64,000 bases of DNA from Nelumbo lutea (lineage: Eukaryota > Streptophyta > Magnoliopsida > Proteales > Nelumbonaceae): contig JAKGHH010000004.1 in assembly GCA_022828595.1 (NCBI GenBank), positions 52,471,422-52,535,421 of the forward strand, given 5' to 3'. How positions within the stretch are numbered: position 1 is the first letter of the stretch; the number at the start of each line of letters is the position of its first letter. Shown here piece after piece: positions 11,659 to 23,189 of the stretch. Position numbers and translations under genes: made by a program. The notes beneath the pieces are model-generated. The model did not search any database, was not told where the DNA came from, and saw only the letters and a program-made list of their open reading frames with translations.

Positions 11659-12480
11659 ATGGCAAACAGACAATTCACCAAACTATTGGACGATAATAAT
11701 ATTAAGGGCCCAAATTACGCTGATTGGTATCGTAACCTTATGCTGGGTGTGACATTCGAGAAATTGGATAAAGTTGCTAAGAACCCTGCTTCAAATCGTC
11801 CGGGTGATAGGGCTTCTAAGGCCCGTAGGAGGGAATATCAAGAATGGGAAGAGAAAAACTCTCTTGCTCGGTGCTACATCATAGCTTCCTTAGATAATCA
11901 GATACAATGACAATTCGATCAGATCGAAGTGTCCAAGGATACCTTGGATAGTGTAAGTACAACGTATGAAGAGCAGAATCATTCTACTCATCAGAAGGTC
12001 CTAAAACAATTTATGACCGGACAAATGTCCAAGAACCATTTGGTTCATGACCATTGTCTTAAGATTATGGGGTACATCAATGAACTGAAGGCTCTTGGAT
12101 CTGGGATAGATCATGTCCTCAAAGTTGATGCCATTATGAACTCTTTGTCTCCTTCCTTCAATCAGTTCATAATGAATTACAATATGAACAAGCTAAATGT
12201 TAGCCTTCAGGAACTCAACAATATGTTGTAGAGGGCCGAAGAAATGATAAAGAAGGATGAGCCCATTGCCATGCTTGTTGAAGGTGGCAAATCGGGCAAG
12301 AAGAAGAGGAAGGCAAAGAAGAAACCTCTGAAGCAAACTAGCAAGCCTAAAATGCAGAAGAAGGATAAGGCATTAGATGCATGTCACTTCTGCAAACAGA
12401 CCGGCCACTGGAAAAGGAACTATCCTTAGTACTTGGAGACCAAGAAACAAGGTAATTTTGAATCCTTTGTCATAGAAACC
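11659..12480 (+). pseudogene. Copia-M gag
   Basis: The gag gene encodes the particle shell. ATG at 11659 begins MANRQFTKLLDDN, which aligns with the corresponding (lost) start of Copia-F at 48379; the in-frame ATG at 11638 is only upstream leader. KGPNYADWYRNL is the conserved N-terminal block of this Copia type. Stops at 11908-11910 and 12229-12231 break the frame; the second is TAG where Copia-A has CAG (4566-4568). The zinc knuckle CHFCKQTGHWKRNYP has Tyr in place of its last Cys, which would spoil metal binding. It lies inside the inverted segment. Confidence 0.88.
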
Positions 12481-12909
12481 AATATGTTGGTCACTTCTGC
12501 TTTCTGGTGTATTGACTCCAGGGCTTCTACTCATGCATGTAATATATTGTAGAGGTTTAAGACAAGCAGAAGACTGAGTGACGGAGAAGTGATTCTTTAC
12601 TTGGGAACTTCTGCAAGTGTTGCAGCTACAACCATAGGAATTGTAGATTTGTATTTTAGAGAAAGAATAATTACATTAAAAGATTGTGTTTACGTACCCA
12701 ATTTGAGAAGAAATTTGATTTCTATTTCAAAACTGTGTGTGAATGGTTATTCAATTCTATTTAGTAATGTGATTACTATCAAAAGAATAAACAAATTCCT
12801 CATGTATGGAGAACATGAGAATGGTCTCTATGTTCTCCATCCTTCTCTGGAAACAAATATAGTCGAAATTACGTCAGATAATAACCCCAAGAAAAGAACC
12901 CGTGATGCA
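12481..12909 (+). pseudogene. Copia-M protease and start of integrase region
   Basis: The aspartic protease has CIDSRAS where the family has CVDSGAS, so the active-site glycine is replaced by Arg. The frame is open from about 12589 through KDCVYVPNLRRNL and SLETNIVEI, and reaches the GAG-pre-integrase linker. It is cut at 12910-12914 (attaa) by a solo LTR. The same coding sequence resumes at 14871. Confidence 0.87.
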
Positions 12910-12914
12910 ATTAA

Positions 12915-14865
12915 TGTTAGATAGTTTTGTATGCCCTTAGCTTCAATCAAATTGATGTACTTTATGAGTTTATTGTAAATTAATAAAAGTGCATATTTGA
13001 TTCATGTTCCCTTGGTATGTTTCTGTGTAATACCCTTAAACTGGACACTTAATGAGACTCGTGTTAGTTTAGAATGTTCACAGCCAGTGGGTCAGTCTGG
13101 GGAGACCTATCTTGACAAGGCTGACACTGTGGTGCCACCAAGTCGGTTGGGGTGGCTTGTCTCAGCTACCAGGGTGAGACCCTAGGCACATACAGTGTGG
13201 GATTAATTGAATCTTTGAACTGGACCAGATTTCCAGTATTGCCCTGGACCTTGGAGATTGATGGGCAAAACTGGAAAGTTACACCCGACCCCTAGGCTCG
13301 ATTATGATACTGCAATAGGTGTCGAATTGAGCTATCTTTGATCTACCAATCAGTGAGATCCTTAGCGGGGGGTCAAAACCTGGGTATGTTGGGACAGTCT
13401 GAGAATTCATCTAAGTGGGTGATCATAGTGATAGGATCAGCCCCTTTGTCAGACAAAAGTAATGATCGGGGATGCACTCTCACTAATGGAAACCAAGACT
13501 GCCGGCAGCCGATTTCAATCGTTGAGATTTGTTTTGCAAAATATATTTTATATGAGATATACAAGTATATATATATTATGGTTTCGAAATGTTTGCAAAA
13601 GGTTTTAATTCCCGAGATCCATGTGAGTAGAGAGTGCAACACTGTGCATTGCAGCCGAGGGAGTGGTCCTCTCTTGTCGGGCAGTGTATGATCATTATGG
13701 GCTGAGAGGTTAAGTGTTAGGCCATTGAGGATAATACCTGATGGGCTAATCTTGCATCTGCCCATAGTCTCTGGGTGTTACAAGGTGGCTTGGCCCAGGG
13801 ACCACTTAGGGTAAGTGTTGGGCCCATAGAGCCCATCTGATGGGTTTTAGGGGGTGCACTGTCCATAACAGTGTATTCGGCCAGGCCTTGTAACAAAGGC
13901 TGGGCTGAACCCATGTGGCTGATGTGTAGATCAATGTTTGGGTCCCACGCCATACAAGGAAGCCCAACTGGGTAGCAGTTTGGAAGGCTTAATGAATACA
14001 GAACCCTAAATGGGCCTTAAGCCCATTTCGGACTGGGCTGATTTGATTAGTCTTTAAGGGGCGAATTCTGAGATAAGATCAGCTGATAGGATTGGGCCCA
14101 CACCCTATCCACTCAGAGAGTCCAAGATCTAAATGAGATTTAGATTTGGAAACTTCCTAATTAGATTAGGAGCTGGCTAATCTAATATACAGATAAGATA
14201 AGGATTATCCCTTATCTTAAAGGGACTTCTAATTCAGATATGATTTGGGTTAGCAACTCCTAATGGGATTAGGAGCTGATCCCTTTAAGTCTATAAAAGG
14301 AAGAGGGGGCGGCAACCTTTAGACACACAATCACCAGCAACAGTCTTATCTTCAGAGCTGAGATCACAGAGGAGAGAATTTTGCACCCTACAAATTCTCT
14401 CTAGCCGCCTCCTTCCTATAGTCGCCGCCTATAGCAGTTCGATCTCCATTGCTTGGGAGAAATCAAGATCGGATCTTGATTCAAATCTTTTGGAGAAAAG
14501 ATTGGTAGGAGTTGTATTCACTATCCGTCCAAGTGATTCTTGGGAAGAATCAAGTTCTTAGGAAGGACACTGTTGATTCTGCTCCACCCTACACTGCGCC
14601 ATCTTCAGTGGGAGCAGATTTTGGTTTCTACCTTGGGCGTGAAAATCTCCGTTGAGAGATATTATTTCTCTGTATCAGGTATTATCTCTCTCTCCTCCTT
14701 TTGGTTCAGATCTGGTTTAGTTTATGGTTCAAGAATGATCCTTGAAAATATGATTTTCTAAACAGGGAATTCAATTCCCAATTGAAGGGAAAGAAAAATT
14801 TTTGAAATTCGCCCCCTTTATTCCGCAATCTTGGGAGTCCATGTGATGGATTTCCTATCCCTTCA
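12915..14865 (+). repeat. Solo LTR of the Copia family
   Basis: A complete 1951-bp LTR starts TGTTAGATAG and ends TATCCCTTCA. It is flanked by the perfect 5-bp duplication attaa (12910-12914 and 14866-14870). The coding sequence of Copia-M continues across it without loss. Solo LTRs form by recombination between the two LTRs of a full element. Its end most resembles the LTR of Copia-N (30572-32444), so both may belong to one subfamily. Confidence 0.93.
14292..14299 (+). promoter_or_regulatory. TATA box of solo LTR
   Basis: TATAAAAG within CTATAAAAGGAAGAGG is followed by a purine-rich stretch. The same motif occurs reversed in Copia-N at about 31143-31153. Position and strand fit the LTR promoter. 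Confidence 0.55.
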
Positions 14866-14870
14866 ATTAA

Positions 14871-15900
14871 TCCCACGTGCCTATGGTATTACCGACTTGG
14901 CCACATTAACATAGATCGTATCACAAGGTTGGTAAAGGATGGTCATTTGGATATTCTAACTGTAGAAGATGTCTTAACCTATGAACCATGCCTTCAGGGT
15001 AAGATGATGAAACGACCATTTAACAGTAAGACTGAAAGATCAACAGGCACACTTGACCTTATACATACTGATGTATGTGGTCCCATGAATATTAGGACAC
15101 GTAACCAGCACATTTATTTCATAACATTTGTTGATGATCACTCTCGGTATGGTTACGTGTACCTAACGAGACACAAGTTTGAATCATTTGAAAAGTTCAA
15201 AGAGTTCAGGCAAGAGATCATGAAATAGTTGGGGAGACAAATTGAGGCCCTTTGATCAGATCTAGGAGGTGAATATCTCTCTAATGAATTCAGGAACAAC
15301 TTAAAGGAAAATGGGATAGAATCACAACTAGCTCCTCCTACTACACCATAGTTAAATGGTGTGTCACAGAGGAGGAACCGGACTTTATTGGATATGGTCC
15401 GATTACTTCTCATACACTCGGAATTACCTATATCTTTTTGGGGTTATGCATTGGAGACTGCGATATACATGCTGAAGCGGGTTCCAACCAAATCCATTTC
15501 GAAGACTCCCTATGAGCTTTGGACCAGTAAGAAACCAAGTGTAAGACACTTAAAAATATGGGGTTGTGCAGCACATGTTAAAAGAATAAGTGCTAACAAA
15601 TTAGAATCTAAGACTAGTCATTGCCTATTTGTAGGTTACCCAAAAGGCTCTGTAGGGTATTTATTCTATGACCCAAGAGAGCATAAGGCATTCTGTAGTC
15701 AAAATTCCCATTTCTTGGAGGAAAATTGCATCTTGAACAATCATCGTCAGGAAGTTGTTCTTGATGAGGAGAGCTCAGGGGTAATGGGAGATATCTCACA
15801 AGCTCTAGTTAATAACCAACCTAGGGGATCTACTTGGACATCTAAGCCTCTAGTATGTTACGGCTGTGACGAAGAAATTTACTTGGTGGAAGACACGACT
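14871..15900 (+). pseudogene. Copia-M integrase
   Basis: The integrase would insert element DNA into the genome. The zinc motif (WYYRLGHI, CLQGKMMKR) and the first core block (ITFVDDHSRYG, catalytic Asp kept) lie at 14880-15228. The region 15226-15360 has several stops, one in front of SDLGGEYLS and one in front of LNGVSQRRN. The catalytic Glu codon region reads SQRRN, where other copies have SERRN, so the Glu is lost (GAG to CAG). From 15361 the C-terminal region is open through HLKIWGCAAHVKR and YLFYDPREHK. Confidence 0.88.
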
Positions 15901-16800
15901 AGTGAAGAGGATCCCATGACTTATACGGAAACTATGTTGGACATAAATTCCTTGAAGTGGGTAGATGCCATGAGAGCTGAGATGGACTCAATGAAGGACA
16001 ATGGAGTCTGGACTCCAGTAGATCCACCCCCTGGGGTAAAAGCAATTGGTTGCAAATGGATCTATAAGAGGAAGAAGGGCCCCGATGGTAAGGTTGAGAC
16101 CTACAAGTCTCATCTTGTGGCGAAAGGGTATACTCAGAAAGAGGGAGTCGATTATAAGGAAACCTTTTCACCTATGGTCATGCTTAAATCCATTAGGATC
16201 TTGCTAGCTATAGTAGTATACCATGACTACGAGATTTGGCAAATGGATCTCAAAACCACATTCCTGAATGGAGATCTTACTGAAGATATCTATATGCAGC
16301 AACCGCAAGGTTTCATAGTTGCAGGTCAGGAACACATGGTATGTAAACTCAACCGATCCATATATGGACTTAAGTAAGCTTCTAAGAGCTGGAACATCCG
16401 ATTTGACTCTACTATCAAACAATTTGACTTTGAACAGAAACCAGATGAGTCTTGTGTTTACAGGAAGGCCAATGGAGATAAGGTTACGTTCTTGGTTCTG
16501 TATGTAGATGACATTCTACTCATTGGGAATGATGTAGGAATGTTGTCTATGGGGAAAGTATGGCTTTCATAGCAATTCTCCATGAAAGATCTTGGAGAAG
16601 CCTCTTATATCTTGGAACTTCAACTCTATAGAGATAGATCGAAGAGGATAATAGAATTATCCCAGTCTACTTACATTGACAGGATAGTCAAAAGATACAA
16701 TACGGAGAACTCAAAGAAAGGAAATGTTCCTTTCCGGCATGGAATCACTCTCTCCAAGGGTATGTTTCCTAAGACACCTGAAGAGATTGAGGGCATGAAA
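15901..16800 (+). pseudogene. Copia-M reverse transcriptase
   Basis: The frame is open to 16377 and contains KWIYKRKKGPDG, the LVAKGYTQKEGVDY block and MDLKTTFLNGDL. It ends at TAA 16375-16377 in the GLKQAS block, where Copia-A has CAG (6753-6755) and Copia-F has TAG. The catalytic YVDDILLIGND follows at about 16500-16532. A further TAG at about 16570 replaces the Gln of LSQQFSMKDLG. The frame is again open from 16582. It is the most complete RT of this family in the window, apart from the stops. Confidence 0.9.
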
Positions 16801-17362
16801 GAAGTTCCCTATGCCTCTGACGTAGGGAGCATCATGTATGCCATGCTGTGCACTTGGCTAGACATTGCTCAGGCCATGAGTGTGGTAAGTACATACCAAT
16901 CTAACCCAGGACAAGAGCATTGGACCGCTGTGAAAAACATACTAAAATACCTCTGAAGGAAAAAAAAGCTTTGCCTGGTATTCGATGGTAGTTCACTACA
17001 GATCCATGGGTATACTGATGTCGATTTCCAGTCAGACCCAGATGATAGAAAATCTACATCTGGATACATTTTTATGATGGGGTCCTGTGTAGTTAGCTGG
17101 AAAAGCAGCTAACAAGGGTCCACTATAGATTCCACAACCGAGGCCAAGTACATTGCCGCAAGTGAAACTGCCAAGGAAGGCATATGGATGAAGAAGTTCA
17201 TTCAGGAGTTAGGAGTAGTTCCATCCAGCACATCAACCATTCCATTGTTGTGAGACAACGTTGGAGGCATTGCTCAGGCTAAGTAGCCACGAGCCCACTC
17301 GAAGTCAAAGCACATTGAGAGGAAGTAGCATGTACTACGGGAGATAGTTGGAAGAGGTGACG
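16801..17362 (+). pseudogene. Copia-M RNase H (inverted part)
   Basis: The RT connection (VPYASDVGSIMYAML) leads into RNase H: GYTDVDFQSDPDD, STTEAKYIAAS (catalytic Glu of EAEY now Lys), and LL followed by a stop where other copies read CDNN. Stops occur at about 16955, 17110, 17251, 17284 and 17326. Similarity to Copia-F ends at 17362 (F position 52063) and is followed without a gap by reverse leader. The missing end of this domain is at 10691-10815 in the opposite orientation. Confidence 0.88.
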
Positions 17363-18296
17363 CTCCAATCAATTAAAATATCTATAAAACCCTTAATTAA
17401 TTAGATTAAATTAGTATTAGACCAACAAAGTCCATAATGTTTACCATATAACATTATCTAGGTACATGGGCTGTACTACAAAAGGTAGTTCGGCCCATGT
17501 ATCTAAATCATTGCTGATTCAGTTTTATCCTATTAAAGTTAGGTTTTTACAGAGGTAAGCCGAACTAAAACTTGAAGTGGGCTATCAACCCTCTGGCCTA
17601 AATCAAATTAGGGTTAGAAAAGCCAAACCAACAATTTGGTCCAACCAGTTTGGACTAAATCTAGTATAAATCGGCCCAAGTTTTGGAGTCCAATTCAAGA
17701 TTTAATTTAAAAATACTGATCTGAAAAATAAATTAATTCAAGATAATCAAATTATCAAGAAACTGAAATCAGAGGGTTGCACTATGATTTTCTTGGATAT
17801 CCTGCAAACATGCAAACAATAGTTAATCGCAGATTGGAGAATTGATATCTACAAAATCGTAGATCGCATAACTCCTTTATGCAAAATCTTCTTCTCCTCT
17901 GTTGCACACTTCAACAATCTTCAGATGGAAATAAAATAGAAAAACCTAATTTTTCTATTATTACATCACATTGAATTCCTATACAATTTGTCTAAAAATA
18001 AAAAAAAAATTATTTTACAGATCAAAATTGAATAGAAAATAAATCACAGGGTGCGCCAATCTTGGCACCAAAAAGATTTTATCTCCATCACATGTGCAGC
18101 CCAAGAATTCAAGAAACAGTCACAGAAAAATTCTATAAATATGACAAATAATAAAGAATTATTTTCCAGATCATTTGCCCAAAGTCTAGAAACCAATTTC
18201 CAGAATAAATTGCCAACTGCACAAATCAGGTAGAACACCTTCTGCCGATTCGCGCAAATTCAGATCTATGTTAATTTGGTTCATGACTTGAACCTA
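17363..18296 (-). repeat. Copia-M leader, part next to the 5' LTR
   Basis: Reverse-strand untranslated leader is collinear with about 46634-47504 of Copia-F. At its inner end, GATTGGAG (reversed, 17363-17370) abuts forward RNase H. The next leader bases are found in forward orientation at 10816. No ORF is supported. Confidence 0.8.
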
Positions 18297-18309
18297 GATT
18301 TGATACCAC
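18297..18309 (-). other. Copia-M primer-binding site
   Basis: TGGTATCAAATC on the minus strand, one base from the LTR, is the initiator-Met tRNA site with G-to-A decay at the GAG positions. It fixes the inner border of the 5' LTR at 18310 and proves that this LTR is a 5' LTR on the minus strand. Confidence 0.85.
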
Positions 18310-19552
18310 TGAAGGGATGGGAGATCCATCATATGGATGGCTGGACCCTGCAAGAAGGTTGGGCAAAATTTCAAAAATTTCTTTACTCCCATCTGGGAAT
18401 CCTATTCCCAAATTAGAAAACTGCATTTTCAAGGTTCGTTCTTGTAACCAAACCGGACCAAATTTGAAACCAAGATTAGGGAGGGATATACTTGATATGG
18501 AATCCATACAAAAAGCTCCTCCCAATGTATGTATTCACACCCAAAGAGTGTACCAAATCCTCCCTCCATTGAAAATGACACAACTTAGGATGAGGTAGGA
18601 TCAACAGGTAGTTCTTCACCAAGAACGAGTGATTCTTTAGCAAGAATCGAATGGGATAGTAAGCATAGCTTCAAAATTGTTTCTTCTCACAAGAAAAAAT
18701 ATCAAAATCAAATCTTGATCAGATCCAAGAAATGGAGATCGAATAGGATAAGGTGGCAATAGCAAGAAGAAAAAGAATTAAAGGCAAGATCAGTCTAACT
18801 GAGTTGTCGTCTTTCTGAGTTGTATTTGGTGTCTTTTTCAAGTCCGCCCTGCTCTCTATTTATAACCTTAAAGAGACAACCTCCTAATCCGATTAGTTGT
18901 TTCCTAATCCAAATCTTTATTTGGATTTGTACTCTTTAAGTGATAAGGATAACCCCTTATCTTATTTGCAGTTCAAAATCAACTTATTCCTAATCAAATT
19001 AGGAGTCTCCTGATCCAAATCATTATTTGGATCTGGACTCTTTAAGTGGATAAGAGTTATCCTCTTATCCTTATCTGCTGATCCAAATCCAGATTTGCCC
19101 CTATTTAATTAACCCAATTAACCCTGTTCAAAATGGGCTTATAGGACCATTAAGCTTTCATGCTCACTTCCTTTTAATGTTGGCTAGCTTGGCTCTCTTT
19201 GTATGGCGTGGGACCCTAACATTGATTTACACATCAGCCACATGGGTTCATCCAAGCCTTTGTTACAAGGCCTGGTCGAATTCACTACTGAATACAGTGA
19301 ACCCCTGAGTCCATCACCATGGGCTCTTAAAGGGCCCAACATTTACACTAAATGGTCCTTGGGTCCAGGCATCTTATGAAGGCCCAAGGACTATGGGCAG
19401 ATGCAAGATTAGCCCATCAGATATAACCCTCAATGGTCTTACACTTAACCTCTCATCCCATAATGATCAAACACTGCCCAACAAGAGAGGACCACTCCCT
19501 CGGCTGCAATGTACAGTGTTGCACTCTCTACTCACATGGATCTCGGGAATTA
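18310..19552 (-). repeat. Copia-M 5' LTR, inner part
   Basis: The reverse LTR starts with TGAAGGGATGGG on the plus strand and aligns with 8746-10010. Gypsy-G interrupts it at 19553-19557 (aaacc); the remainder is at 33283-33954. A TATA-like motif on the minus strand (18851-18862) corresponds to that of the 3' LTR. Confidence 0.88.
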
Positions 19553-19557
19553 AAACC

Positions 19558-20450
19558 TAATGGAGGGTGATTTGGCCCGACCTCGCAGTACGGGTACATG
19601 TGGGCATGACCTTGCTCAAACAGTGACAGCGTGACAGCATGACTGGCATGACCACAACTCGGAGGGAAGGTCCCATCTAGTTCAGCTCGGCAACTGGGCG
19701 GATAAGCTACTCGCCGAAAGCCGCCTTACCCGCACCTCCTCCCCAGGGTTAAGGCACTTTAGGGTGCCCCGAGTTTGGGGCACCCTGACCTTTCTTGAGG
19801 CCCGAGCTCCTCCCAATGGACCTCAGGCCACTCCTAGATGGGAATGCGCCAATCCATCTCTGGACACCCCGAGGCATAGACACCTCGAGTCAGCCAGCTC
19901 GGCATAACTTGCTACAGGAAGCTCATCACTCAAGAGACAGCCCGACGTAAGGCAATTCGGGGAAGGGTAGTTCGGTATACCACAGGAAGGTCTCTTACCC
20001 AACCACCGTACCCAGAAAATCTGGGGACAGCAGCCATGTCTCCTGTCAGATTGCATCGCGCCTGTCACCTTTAGAAGGTGTCTCGCACCTGACAGGCACG
20101 TACCCTGCAACGACGGCCACGCACTTGCCACCTCAGCCTTGCCTGTAACAGTTGTGGCAGACTGATAGTGACGGTTATACCTACCCTGTCAGAAGCCAAA
20201 GGGCCTAAAGCAATGGGATTCTGTTATCAGAAGCTGATTCTCAAGGAACAAAGTATCTTTGAACCACCTGTGCAATCTGCACTCTTAGCTTTCATTTTCC
20301 CTTTGCTTCTTGCACAGAATAATGACTTAATCATCGGAGTGTTCCCGCTGAGCAAATACCCTCAAGAGTTCTTATTCTTTCTTCTCATCTCAGGTACCTC
20401 TCAAGAGCCACGCGAGTGCCAGCTAGGAGTGACCGGATCGCGCTACATCA
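19558..20450 (+). repeat. Gypsy-G 5' LTR
   Basis: The 893-bp LTR begins TAATGGAGGG, where the 3' LTR has TGATGGAGGG, so the terminal TG is mutated. It ends GCGCTACATCA. It matches 29526-29590 plus 32450-33277. ORFs inside are not genes. Confidence 0.92.
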
Positions 20451-20468
20451 ATTGGTGTCGTCTGTGGG
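20451..20468 (+). other. Gypsy-G primer-binding site
   Basis: ATTGGTGTCGTCTGTGGG directly follows the LTR. The same type of site follows the LTRs of Gypsy-H (54094-54111 reversed) and Gypsy-I (57218-57235). It is the form usual in Tat-type elements; I do not assign the tRNA. Confidence 0.8.
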
Positions 20469-20533
20469 AACCGCTTCGAAAAGCCTTTCTCCAAACTTTC
20501 CCGTCTCTTTACTCTCCAGAAACCCAACAGTCA

Positions 20534-22331
20534 TGGCTTCCTCTAGCAACGTCGGATGAAGCACGAAAATGGATAACTCTAGGGAACAACCCCAGCTTCC
20601 TATTGTCTGTATCGGACAGTTCATCATCCCCCTCTCGGTGGATGGAATCCCCAGCTTGAATGTGCCTTTTGTAGTGGCACCTGTCGTCGTGCCACTCCCT
20701 GCTACAGTCGGTGCGACGTTCACCGAACCTTTGGTCGTGCCCCCAGCGGCCAGCCCAAAGCAACTGAAGGACTTGAGGCAGTGCATGCGGGCCATGCAGG
20801 CCCAAATGCAACAGTTCTAGCAACTTCAGCTCTATCAACATCATGTGTTGCACCAGGTCTCCCAATATCAGTATCAGCACCTGTTTCCCCAGTTACCTCA
20901 ACCTCAGCTTTAGCAATCACAGCTTCCCCCTTGGCACCTAGTCTCACAGCAAGCTAGGTCTCGCCGGCAAGAGGAGCACCTATCTCACCAAGGAGAGGCC
21001 CCCCAGAACCCTCTAAGGAGTCAGGCATCCACCCACGGCAGGCAAGAAAGACCAGCCACCCCGACCTCACCACGGGCTGTCAGGTCGGGAGGACCGCAGC
21101 TTGCCAGGCATCCACCCATGGCAGGCAAGAAAGACCAGCCACCCCGACCTCACCTGTTTGAAATCCTGGCCGCAGGCTCCAAGCAAGAGCCCTCTGTCCA
21201 TAGCCATCACCAACGGCCTGAGCTGCTTCCTACACACACCATTCTTGACAATACAGAAGTGAGCAGCACGAATGCCAAGCCTGCCAAGAAGCAGAGATGC
21301 CATCGCCGACCTCGCCGGTCTACCACCCACGACCTACCCGAGCTTGGAGGCAAAGATGAGGTAAGCTTGGGCGAAGTCAAGGCACCCCTCATTTCCATTC
21401 ATTCCCCCTATCTCCTGAGCTCCTGGCAGTCCCAATGCCTAAAGATTTCAAGCTCCCCCCTCTTTATAAGTATGACGGGTCATTCGATCCGAATGATCAC
21501 GTAGATGCCTTCCAATTGCAGATGCACCTGGGAAGAGCCAACGAGTCGTGCATGTGCGTGGCCTTCTCCACCACTTTTAGAGGAGCAGCCCGTATGTGGT
21601 ATCGGAACTTGGCACCTGGGTCGATAAGAAGTTGGGCGCAGTTCATGCAAGCCTTCACGTCCCACTTCGTAACCAGTAAGTGGTGTCTGCGGACTGAAGA
21701 GAGTCTCCTTAACATAGTGCAAAAAGAGGGAGAGTCCATCCAGGGCTACATCAAGCGGTTCAATGACGCTTGTATGTAGATACCATGCCTAATCCCAACC
21801 ATGCGCCTTGCAACAGCCAAGTGGCACATGGTCGTCAACCAACCAGCGACCATAACTAAATTTCTTAAGCTCATAGACAAATTCATAGCCACCGAAAAGG
21901 AGATCAACTAGAAGGGCGAGAGCACACCCGAAAAGAGGAAGAGGGAAGGAGAACCTTCCAGCCAAGGGGATAGTCGAAAGAAAAAGGATGCAGCTCGGGG
22001 GGTGAAGCCAGGTCAGTCATTCCGATCTCCTGGAGCAGACCGAACTGATTACACCCCACTAAACACGAAGGGGGCCAAAATCCTGATGGCGATCAAGGAT
22101 GCTCCGTATGTGAAGTGGCCACCCCGTCTGAGGGGAAATCCCAATGAGAGAAATAAGAATCTATATTGTAGCTTTCACAAAGATCACGGTCATAGTATCA
22201 AAAATTGTAAAACTCTCCACGATGAGATTGAAGAACTCATCCGTCGCGGATATTTAAGAAACTTTGTACAAAACAACAATAATAATAATAAAGCAGGTTG
22301 GCAAGGGGAGCACGGTAAGGAAGCTCTCTAG
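20534..22331 (+). pseudogene. Gypsy-G gag
   Basis: A likely start is ATG 20534 (MASSSNVG, then TGA). A Gln/Pro-rich linker follows, with a duplicated 48-bp block at 21024-21071 and 21107-21154. The capsid-type Retrotrans_gag domain is open at 21435-21779 (YDGSFDPNDHVDAFQLQM, AARMWYRNLAPGSI). A TAG at 21777-21779 ends it. After a broken stretch the zinc-finger region CSFHKDHGHSIKNC with IEELIRRGYL lies at 22002-22331. Gag forms the virus-like particle. Stops and frame changes exclude a functional product. Confidence 0.88.
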
Positions 22332-22529
22332 TCCAGCAGCAGGCCGACCGAGTAGTCGTAGAGGCAGCCTCTGGAAGAGAGGCCAGTCCGAGGCACCATC
22401 CACGTCATAGTCGGAATATCGATCATCGTGGGCTGCACTTCAGCAATAGTTCGGACGTCAGTTCGTGAAGCCGCCCGGGAATAACAGAACCCTCCGAAGC
22501 GGCCAAGGACAGAAGAGCCAATTTTCTTC

Positions 22530-23045
22530 ATGGAAGATGATGTGCGAGGGGTCCATTACCCCCACGATGACGCACTTGTGATAAATTTGAGGATCAACGA
22601 CTTCGAGGTCAGGCGTGTACTCGTCGACTCGGGAAACTCGACCGATATCCTCTTCAAAGCTGCGTTCGACCAACTGTAGTTGCAGAAAAGTGACTTGAGG
22701 CCTACGGATACTCCTTTGGTGGGCTTCAGCGAAGAAGAAGCCTGGCCCCTTGGAAAGATAACAGTACCTGTGGAAGTCGGCACATGGCCCTGCGTAGTCT
22801 GACTCAACCATGACTTCTTGGTGGTCATGACCCCCTCCCCGTACAATGCCATAATAGGTCAGTCGATCACCCATATCCTGCGGGCGGTGGTCTCCACCTA
22901 CCATCTGGCTATGAAGTTCCCTACAGACTTTGGTGTGGGGGTAGTGCAGGGCGACCAGCTCGAGTCCCGCAAGTGCTATGTCGTCGCCCTAAAGGGAAAG
23001 ACCAAGGTAGCTGATGATCTCGAACTGGAGCAGCCTACGGAATAA
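22530..23045 (+). pseudogene. Gypsy-G protease
   Basis: This retroviral-type aspartic protease would cleave the polyprotein. VRRVLVDSGNSTDILF carries the DSG active site at 22626-22634. Stops follow at 22677-22679 (TAG after FDQL) and 22800-22802 (TGA). Downstream, MTPSPYNAIIGQSIT matches the end of the protease fold in Tat elements (SPYNAILGR type). The frame is open to TAA at 23043-23045. It sits between gag and RT as usual. Confidence 0.85.
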
Positions 23046-23189
23046 GGTGAAGAACGAGCCATGCCCACAGAAGAAACCATTGCAGTTCTGACCTCAGTGG
23101 CAGACCTAGCTCGGTGCTTTAGATTGGTGCTTCCGTCTAGGAACCTCTACGATCCAAACTGGTAAGTTTCTTACCTCCAAATTTAGATA

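Noticed and set aside
10816..17362. A separate forward Copia element nested in reverse Copia-M
   Set aside because: It has no LTRs or primer site of its own, and its ends match exactly the two points where Copia-M sequence is missing, so an inversion within one element is simpler.
20168..20659. ORF of 163 codons in the Gypsy-G 5' LTR, also seen near 32995
   Set aside because: It lies in the LTR and crosses the primer site; the similarity to 32995-33277 is LTR identity, not protein conservation.
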